Below, piece by piece: positions 1 through 9,900 of a DNA stretch of 29,565 bases. This DNA comes from Saccoglossus kowalevskii. Lineage: Eukaryota; Hemichordata; Enteropneusta; Harrimaniidae. A program made the translations under genes and the position numbers. The stretch spans positions 58,030-87,594 of the forward strand of contig NW_003142306.1 in the NCBI RefSeq assembly GCF_000003605.2, written 5' to 3'. Every line of letters starts with the position of its first letter. The stretch's first letter is position 1. Under the pieces are notes generated by a model. The model was not told the DNA's origin. It saw only the letters and a list, made by a program, of their open reading frames with translations, and searched no databases.

Positions 1-72
1 TTTTAGTAGATGAAAGTAAACTCTTTTATTACAAGTTTTATCGAATTGTCAATATACTGGTATAATATAATA

Positions 73-213
73 GCAATAACCCCCGCCGAAGTTGGGTATA
101 CCACTTGATATTGCACAATTCACTCCATATATGCACTCGCCTGCGGCTCGTGCATATATGTCGTGAATTGTGCAATATCTCGTGGTATACCCGCCTTCGG
201 CGGGGGTTATTGC
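73..213. mobile_element. Palindromic foldback / MITE-like element A
   Basis: Nearly perfect 141-bp palindrome centred at about 143. The left arm runs GCAATAACCCCCGCCGAAG, a GGGTATACCAC block, ATATTGCACAATTCA and CATATATGCAC. The right arm is its reverse complement with a handful of mismatches. The centre holds a small nested hairpin (CTCGCC/TGC/GGC-like). AT-rich flanks (TATAATATAATA on the left, TTAATTATATTATATT on the right) extend the inverted symmetry and may hold the target site. No coding capacity, consistent with a non-autonomous hairpin DNA element. A half copy occurs at 15601. Confidence 0.85.
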
Positions 214-512
214 TTAATTATATTATATTTAGAATTATATTATATTATTATACATCTTTCACCGTCACGCCATAAGTTACAGTGTGCCATAATTTGCGGT
301 ATTTTAAGGGGTATTTTCATCCTACCATATTAGGAAATGCGAATTCCAAATACAGAATGATTACGCACGTAAGCGTCCTTTAATAATAAATAAAAACATG
401 GCTGCCGCCAGGGTTTGCCGGACTCTACACAAAGAAGTTCGCTGATTCTGTTCTAAAAATTTAGGATTTCGGCATTACCATGGTGTACCCTTAGACGGAA
501 AAGTTGTATAAT
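214..512. other. No gene seen; between palindromes A and B
   Basis: No exon with a TM5-like reading (expected to begin Y-C-W) is visible on the minus strand here. It is assumed to be intron 13 of the GPCR. Confidence 0.5.
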
Positions 513-634
513 AATAAGGTTATTACGAGGGTACCTGAAAACATGCATACAGACAGTACGACGCGCGTTGGTCGATACCCCCGCTGTACTCTCTTCGTGC
601 ATACTTTGAGGTATCCTCGTAATAACCTCATATT
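513..634. mobile_element. Palindromic foldback / MITE-like element B
   Basis: Imperfect inverted repeat of about 110-120 bp. Left arm from 513: TAATAAGGTTATTACGAGGG, then TACCTGAAAACATGCATAC and ACAGTAC. The right arm mirrors it (GTAC, GTGCATACTTTGAGGTATCC, TCGTAATAACC, TCATATTA). The arms are about 50 bp and roughly 80% complementary by eye, with a GC-rich centre around 555-585. More diverged than element A and of different sequence, so a separate or older family. Confidence 0.75.
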
Positions 635-766
635 ACATTATTGCGTCATAGATTATTAAAAAAATCTTTGCATACCGTTACTTGGAAACATTACATCATA
701 AGTTGAGCACATAATGTATTCTCTCTCAAAAATACATGTCAATCAATAACAAGTAATATAACTTAC

Positions 767-984
767 TAATCTCGAGTTCCGTAGTTATCAAATCCCACCG
801 CCATAGATATGACAACTATGATAATAGGCATGACGTAACCAATGACGTAAAATGTAGCCAATCGATAACGACCATGGAATTTGTTTCGCACTTTGAAGTA
901 GAGCTGTATCCCCTGTGCTAGCATCCAATGGAACACGGCAAGGTATAGATAGTGGAGAATCACAGCAATAAATGCACACGATGC
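767..984 (-). CDS. Exon 13: TM3, intracellular loop 2, TM4
   Basis: A 218-nt exon, phase 0 to 2, acceptor CACATTTCAG, donor TTA|GTAAGT. C518 is the TM3 cysteine that normally pairs with extracellular loop 2. HYLYLAVFHWMLAQGIQLY is TM3, with Q539 where the family usually has Glu (W-M-L-x-E-G). VIGYVMPIIIVVISMAVGF is TM4, followed by NYGTRD and a split Tyr codon, expected to continue as the loop 2 Y-C-W. The continuation exon is not seen between 1 and 766. Confidence 0.95.
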
Positions 985-3900
985 CTGAAATGTGGTATAA
1001 TACATCGTATTACATTCAACTTTATAATGTATCATAGACGAGAATGACCACCGAAATCTCGTTGACAGCGAGAGAGCAAGTCAATACTGTTTCATTCTCC
1101 TCCATCATCCCGACCAATATTCCAAATACCTTCAAGTTGGGTATATAGTTTAAAAGAACAGTAGACGCAATTAACTTAATGGGACACTGTAAAGTGGTTA
1201 TCTTACTCTGATCTTCAACGAGATCTTGATGACTGTGACTAAGGTATACTATTTTATTCGCTTTCATTAGATTAATGTGTTTGATAAAAACAGTGTATAC
1301 AGAAATAATAGGTTTATTTCGACGCTATTCTATAAGTTGATTCTCTGGAAATTCAATTTAGGTGAATACAAATGCAATAAAGGTATAACAAACTATTCTA
1401 AAAAACTAAAACCATACCTATCATAAAGATACAGTAAAGAAATGTTACTGGTACTTGAAGATGAAAAATTAAAATATTACTTTTCCATGAGTTTGTGTTT
1501 ACCATTGATAATATTGTTTTCTTGTCGTTTATGCTGTTATTATGTATTTAATTATTTTTTTTTATTTTTTTTTAATAATCTTACTGTGGCCTCAGTATAA
1601 GGACTACATGATGTAAAAATATGTAGCTTATGACTGAGTGATTATTTGGATTTGTATACAACACATATGCTAACCTTATGATTAGTAGCATCAGCTCCCG
1701 CAAGAAACGTTATTTGACCAGCGGCTAAAACTGCAGTAAGATTCAACAGTATGAGGAACCGCTCAGATTTTAATCTAGAGATAACCAATACATAATTGAT
1801 AATATTAATATTCAGTGGATATTAACATCTAACATTACCTTTGATAACAAAAATTGTACCATGCAACGCAGGATACGGAATAATACTGTTTAAACGGGAT
1901 GGTATCGAAGTACAATTTTACTCACAGTTTTGTGAATAATATTAGTTAATGCTTTCTAAAATGGTGATTGGCATAACTTATATCTGTGATGTACTATATC
2001 GTAAATATGTCTACCTGAAATAAATGATTGACCCAATTGTCAAAATGATTCCTAGGAGCGAGAAAGAACATCCGATGTATGTTATTATACCTAATGATGT
2101 GCGATGCGACTCCAGACCCTGTGAAAGGTAGAGTAATCAAACAAGTATACATCAATGACACGGTTATTATCTCAAAGAGAAATTACAATCTCCGAAACTT
2201 TGGTACACTACAGATATAAATGTGTCAAAATGGATGAAGAGTAGGTAGTCTCGTCGATGCCGTGACAAAACGGGAAAACAGTTTTTAATTGATAGGAAAG
2301 TGCAGAGCAAATTAGAGCGAAACTAATTATCAAATGTGTGCAAATAATTACAATACAGGAGAAAAATTACTTCTGTATATCATGTTTTGGCAGCAAGGCG
2401 TTCGCTGTACGATCATGTGACCGTCGAAGAATGATAACAAATTGTGTGTCAATCTGACACAATTATAAAATAAATTACAATATCATCGAATATCAAATGA
2501 TTAATACATATATATATATATTTATATATCGCTAGCCAAAGCACCGCTTCATAGGTTTGAATGATACGTGGTATCGATTATTTGTGGTTTATATACGTTG
2601 GCTACCATTTCCCATGCCTTCTACTAGTTGGCAAAATAAATAATAAACAAAACATACGCATCCAATAAACCCACAGACCAGTAAACATTCGCATTTTCTA
2701 TACAGTTTGTTGTCGTGATTAGTCACGGATTACTATAGTTCTATTGCATCTATAGCTCTTTTCCTAGTAAGCCTTAATAATACTCGGCTGACCTGCACTG
2801 AAACGGGCATCATTAATATCGCAAAATTCGTCAGGTGTGACCACTGGCAGGTAATATACAGATCAGTTTGATCAATAATATTCGATCCAACTGTTGACCA
2901 ATGGGGATTATCGGTTCTGTAAAAAATGGATACAGTAAGAGAAAAATATACGTGATTTCATTACAAGGTGAGATTTCACATTCTACAAATATATCATATC
3001 CACATCACCAAGCTCTTTTGCTTCACTGACGATTAATGTACGCCTGTTACAATCTTGTCTTTTCAATATCAGATTGAGATGTAATATCGTTCTATTAAAT
3101 ACATATGAATTACAATGTGCTTGGTAGCTCCCAGCGTCGCAGCGGATGTCACTACTTACCCAAAATCCAAATAAGCGCAGAAAGGCGCCTCATCATTCTA
3201 AAGTAAATAGAATATAAGATTATATTATTTATTTTGACATAAAAGGGATGATGTATCTAGTCATGGGAACACATACCTCATCACGAAACATGTTTAATAA
3301 AGTCGTATAACATGAACCCTGATGACATTTCGAGAACATGGTATATCTCCACTCTAAAGCGATTACACTATTTCCTGATGTTTTCAATACAGTCACTGAT
3401 GCGTATTGTGGATATGAGTTTCCAAGGAAATCTCGGAATATTGTGTATTAACCTATACCATCATTAAATCGTCTCTATGCAAGTAGATTATTTGAACTTA
3501 TAAACGGATATCAATCTACAATTATTTAAAAATAAATGAAAGGGATATTTTACACATCGGTCAATGAGTGCCCACACTTTGAAATAAAGCTTTAGTTTAT
3601 TTAGTTTTTTGAGAAATAAATAGTAAATCTTAAAAAAAAAGTTCAATTACTCCATGGGAGCGTGACGTCACCGAGGTTATGCGTGTATGTGTAAAATAAT
3701 CTTCTCTTTTAATATCACACACGGCAGAAGCCTGCGTATGGCATATATGGGGGTGATCTTTACCTGTATTTGTGAATTCAGTTTATGTTTAACAATTATT
3801 GGGTAGGGTGACGATCCAATTATATTCATTTCAGGATACACCGCCATTGATATCACATCACTGTTTATCCTCAAGTAGTTGACGACACTGTAAACAGAAA

Positions 3901-6900
3901 ATTGTACAGTCATACTACCACTGGACATGACGTAAAATGTTAATAGGTTGACCATTTGTCACAAATACAAAATTAACATAACCCCACGTTTAGTACATAG
4001 CTGATAACCAGCTGATAACCAGCGGATAATATACCCATGAAATTGACATATGAAGTTAACCTATTAATCGATGGTTATATTATTATTATTCACGATGTCG
4101 TCTCACTATAATTTATTAAAATGCATATTTTATCGTTTTATAATAAATTCAACGCCCCGATTGAGTCACGTGAAGCTATCTAGTAATACACTTGCCTTGA
4201 TTCACTATCATGAAGGTTTAATGATTCATTTTCCAGCAGTAAATAAGCAACGGTCTTATATTTAACGGCAACAATCACGATGTTATTGCTTTCAGTTCCA
4301 TCTATCGCTGATTGCGTGATTTCAATATATGATTCATCTTCATCCGTTGTTTCTGACCCAAATCGGAATCCTCGGAATTCCGCACTTTCAAAAACGAACA
4401 CAGCGTAATCTGAGTGCCAATGGAGACTGATTTGTCAGGTGAATGCATTTTAATAAACAGTCGCTTTAAGGCTAAAAATGGAATCAGAGATTGACGATCA
4501 TTAACCGTACTAGTTGATTAAGATGGCTATTGCAAAGAAGCAAACTGTCAATCTGACCCCTTAACATCATTTTACAAAGCTGACAGAGAGGAATGGCAAT
4601 GTTAATTATCTCACTGAATGCAGCCTGATCTAGAATCACATTTGTTTTCATTTCTAGACCGTGATGATAATTGACAAACACGACATTAAATACGTGTGAA
4701 ACACTGTATAGAAACTAATGCCTAATTTACGTATACACAATTCGTAGCGTATGTTTATATTAATAAAATGCACCCATGCGTATGATTGTGAAACCCTTTA
4801 AACATGAATACATAGTCACGCATCGCACGCAAATGACGCAATAGTGACGATAATAGACGATGTTTTACTTGACTATTCAAAACTATCTGAAAGCAACAAA
4901 AAATGTTGCTATTTTCTAATTACACATTGCGAATTGAAATATGTGTTGTCCGAAAGCGAGAAAAATGAAAAGTAGAATATGTGTCTAGGTATACCTATTA
5001 TACAGGCCCAGAAAGTAAGTAACATGTATTCACATAGCAATGATATTGTATGTCTTAGAGAAAATACAAGCAGCAATACCCAACTATAATCCAAACATTT
5101 ACAAATCCGAGAACACACAGCGGAAACAAAAACAAAACAAACAACACACTGTCAAATCGGTGAGAGAGAAACATGGACCTCAAGGCACAAACCAAGAAGT
5201 GATGTCAGGTGTTTCGAAAAGAGTCAGCACACCCTGCTCCACATGTGGCACCCGCCATATATCTCAATCATGAATTTTTAGGTCATTCTCGTGCAAGACA
5301 ATTGACATCCAGGGCTTCTATTACCATCTGTTTCATAGAAACATGATACTTGTCCACCAGCTGATGATACTTGCCATAGAACTTTTTAAATGACAAGATC
5401 AGTCTTGCTCTTATAACCCTTGACTTAATAGTTTAAAACAGAGAAGACGATGTCGTTGTACAAAAATCAGAATACATACTACATGCTCTGCCATAACGGA
5501 TAAGCTGAGATATGTAAACGTTATAAGCGGGGGAAACAGGAATATTGCTGTTAAGGTTTGTAGAAAAAATGTTTGTAGAATAGATGTAGTAAGTTATTAA
5601 ACAAGTAATAAAAAAATACTTTTTTACCGTTCCGGTTCAAAATATGTACATTTATCAAGCGAGTCTATAAAATATATTCTTGATTTATATCAAGTTACTA
5701 CTTAACCAGTAAAATAAATTGATGATCAGAAATAGTAAATTTCCGAGACATAAACAGAACACTTCACATATGTTACAGAAATAAGCATGTATATGAACAG
5801 GAGATTTTAATGCATGACGACTAAGTGAAAAGTATGTACGTGCAATAAATAACGTATGAAGCAATTATTAATTACAATACATTCATGGGTCGTCAACTGA
5901 GTATACTTACCAATATATTCAGTATGCATCTCGACATACACATTTGGAACTAAATTAATAAGCGACGCAGCAGCATTAATCGATACATTGTCTACAATTT
6001 GTAGTACCTCCAATACTCCAATCTATAGATTAAAACAAACGTTATATTCTCAGGCTGATTTTCTCATCAACGATTCACTCCGAACTGAGTATAAGCGAAG
6101 ACACATTATTGTCACGAAGATGCAATGTAATCAACCTCATGCAGAAAAGCAATATAATGCACGTAAAACGTAAAACGTGTTTACAGTAATCGATTTTGAT
6201 GTGTCTACGTCACTCAAATACATATACAGGAGTCTAGATCCTGTAACAAACAATAAAATTTCCTTTTCGTAGTGTCTGTTATTCATGTGCGACCATGTGA
6301 TATTTTCACAGCAAAATAAACCGCGGTCACTACGGTAATGGGAACAGATGTGTAACGATTTTATATAGATCTATACATCTATATGTATATGATAAAAGAC
6401 AACTTATATTAAAAATGAACATACAATAAAACGTTATTTAAGTTAAAGGCAAGGCTTAGACTATTTCAATTCATATATATATTTAAGTGGTGGTTTGTAT
6501 TGTGTGATGGGCATTACTATAGCATTGACTTTAAATAAGACTAAGTAGTAGATCATGAGTTTCTTGATTCAAAACATATGAGCAACATTTAATAAGTTAA
6601 ATCAAGCGATGTACGCATACAGTTCAGTACTTTACTAGTGAAATACCTAACAATACATTTCACATTACTCGTGTTTTTTAAATGTATTACGTCACACTTT
6701 TCTGAGTGCAAAATAAGAACAGTCAAAACGACGAGCGAATTATATTTGGTTATCTTAGTTTGTAGGTTATTAAAGCAACCATTCTATGTGCTGCATAGGT
6801 TGGGCATTTTTACACTACTTAAACCCATGGTATAAGTATTAGAATGTATATGACATTCACAGTTACACATGTTAAGAAATAGTTTCCGTCAGTTACAAAC

Positions 6901-9900
6901 TTCTATGTAAATCTCCGCGCAAGCGATAGTGTATGTTGTCGTTAAAATTTCTGCATTTAGCACGGTTAGTTTACGACAAAAACTACAAAATTCCTCTACA
7001 ATTAGCTTTAATATCTTCAGCATCATAACCAATCATGCATTATAATAAAAAGGTTATTATAAACAACTATATCGATGTTCAAAGGAAGGCATATTAATCA
7101 TTTTAAATTAAAATTAGTCCTCGTCAATCCTATACAATAAACATTTTGGTGAATAATCAGAAATTCGATATTGCCACAATATTATACTCAAGTTTGTGTG
7201 TTTGACTAATCGACGTTTTGCGTACTATGATGTCCACCACACTAACGTAAAACGGGTTTGAACAGAATAAATTTCATTACTTGATTTTTAACATATACGT
7301 ATTTCTATGAAGGCTCGTCAAGTCATAATGGTTTGTTGACGTTTACACCTAAATAAGTATTGTCTAGCTATAACAAGCTATTCCAGCAAATTGTTTAAGT
7401 TTACGCTGGGTTATAAGGTAAAGTAGCATCTATCTCAACGTTTATTGCTAAAAACGGAATAAGTACAACACAAAGTTTGTATCGGATACGTTCATGTGTA
7501 AATGTTGGCTACACTATACTATATCATTTAGGTTATCGCAAACGTGTTTAGTCAATTTTCGAACCACAATGAGTTGCACAAACAACATTTTTGTATGGAT
7601 GAAAATAAATCAAATCAAATAAAAACAATATGTACAGACTAACATATATCCAAAATTAGTGAAAATATCGCACCTTATTCTTCTTTTGACGGTCCTTCCA
7701 CATTTCAGCGAGGGGAAGTTGTAATAAGAAGCCACAAGATTCGATGAGGTCCTATTTATTGTTGAAATATAAAAGTTACATATATACTCCGTACATGATA
7801 AATGTATTATAGATTCAACAGAGATGATAGTGGTGTACATACTGTATGATAATAAGCACAGTAGATGATGATTTATAATTAACTACAAAATAGTACTTAT
7901 TTTATGTGCTGATAGTTTCTGATAGGCACATTAATAATCAGGTGCGTATTTTCGAATACAGTATATAGTGTTCAAAATTACTGTTTCAGTTCAGAATAAA
8001 TTATAATGCATGTTCAACAACATGTGAAATCATACAACAATATTTAGAAAGTTTAGAAATTGTACCTTACGAATGATTATTTGGTTCAGAAATCAAAGTA
8101 AGTTTCTGAAGTTAGTTAGTTAAACAACTTGAGTTCAGTGTGTAATCCACAAATAGAGAAAGTAATGAGATTCATCTACTACGAATTCTGTGTGCTTAAT
8201 CAAGACCAGATCCGAATATTTTCTTAAATTGTGATTGAACAATGACTAAACAACGTTATTCAATACATTCGTGGAATATGGTGTCTTTGAAAAAATGCCC
8301 TGTTTTAAATTTCGCAATGTACATATACAGAAGGCCTGTGCACTGAAACTTGAATAAACATCATTAAACACAACATAACGTAAAAAACATTAACACATAT
8401 CATATCACATACATACTTGAAATATCTGTCTCTTCTGAACTGATGTAAGCTGGGCATCGAACATACCGTCATAGTTTGAGATATGTATTATATTACTTAG
8501 TAACAGTTCAACTTTAGCTGCAGTTACATCAGCGCCAATAGTTGATGCTTCTTCACGTAAATCAGCTGCCTGAGAAACATAAACACCCGGTAAACAATAC
8601 AACATATACTTATAAAACTATATGTCTAATGTGACTTGTAAGTGATAATTATTAATATATTCATCAATATTAAAAATTGACTTTACATTTCTGCAGTAAT
8701 TATGCATAATTTAGACTGTGTAGCTTTTCCGAAAATGGGTAATTTTAATGAAGATTTACCTTTTGAATCAGAAATATTCCCGATGCAGTCGTTGATTCTG
8801 GTTCCCCTGTAAGTGCACGTATTACAAAAAGTCAATACAATTTCAAAATATTCATACTAACAGATTAATTGTCATTTTTATTGTAGTTTCAATATCGTCG
8901 AACTTAATGAACCACGCGCTATTGTCATTACGCATGTAATAGTATATAACAAGTTCTTTACATTGAAATTAAATGTCAGAGATGACATTTAATTTCGACT
9001 CGAATTTATAAGATAAAAAATATGACATTTAGATATATGCGATGAACGACCTCACTCTGCATGAGCTTCATGTGCATCAATTTAACCAATTTTTGTTAAG
9101 CCAAATCATGTAGTGCATGCTATGCGATTACGCAATGTCACTAGCAAGAAACAACAATAATCATCTCCTAGACAGACACTTTTCTTGAACTTGTGGTTAA
9201 ATATGATAATGCTGTTACACAGAAATGTTCTCAAAAAGGATTCAATGTCACTTGTCTGATGTGAACCTCAAGAATCTTTCAAATGTAATTATCTTGACAG
9301 AATTATATATGGCGGTCAGCACATCAGGAGCAGAATATTTTTAAGAACCTAACATACTCTGGTGTTGATATTTCCATAACTGATTGATGTGAATATGTAG
9401 TGTATTTCTTTTGTTCGTGGATTGTGGTTTTCTTCTATATTGTTTTAGTCATTGATTCCTTGCTGCTAGATTTGATCACTTGACATGTATTATAATATGA
9501 TACAAATCATGATAGGTGTTACACCTGTATCACCACTTAGACGTCAGTGGTCCATCGTGATCAGTTATCTATTTTGTCAAGAGATCAACGTCTCATGGAT
9601 CTAGCAACACTGTGTTGCTTTGTAAAGCATCGAAAACTTCTCGTGTCGTGACACTTCTATTTAGTATTGCTAGACATGTACGTGGGCTTTATTCTATAAA
9701 TCACTTGTTTCAATTGAATATATATTATTGTTACGTGTCAAATAATTCAATTTTGTGCTTGCACCATTGAATGATGAATTAAATAACGTAGTCTCAAAAC
9801 AGACTCAATGATCTCAAATCGCTCATATATGTAACAATTTATGAAATACGTTTTCGTGAATATATTCCCTTGTCATTGCTTACCTTGAAAGATGAAGACA

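Noticed and set aside
3663-3670. TGACGTCA (CRE) in intron 8 as a regulatory site
   Set aside because: A single 8-bp match in 29 kb is close to chance expectation and nothing around it supports function.
4484-4681. Whole 65-codon minus frame as an exon with acceptor TATACAG at 4706
   Set aside because: That acceptor with phase 1 enters another frame and hits TAG; only the shorter 4653-4576 version keeps frame, and it is reported as a possibility.
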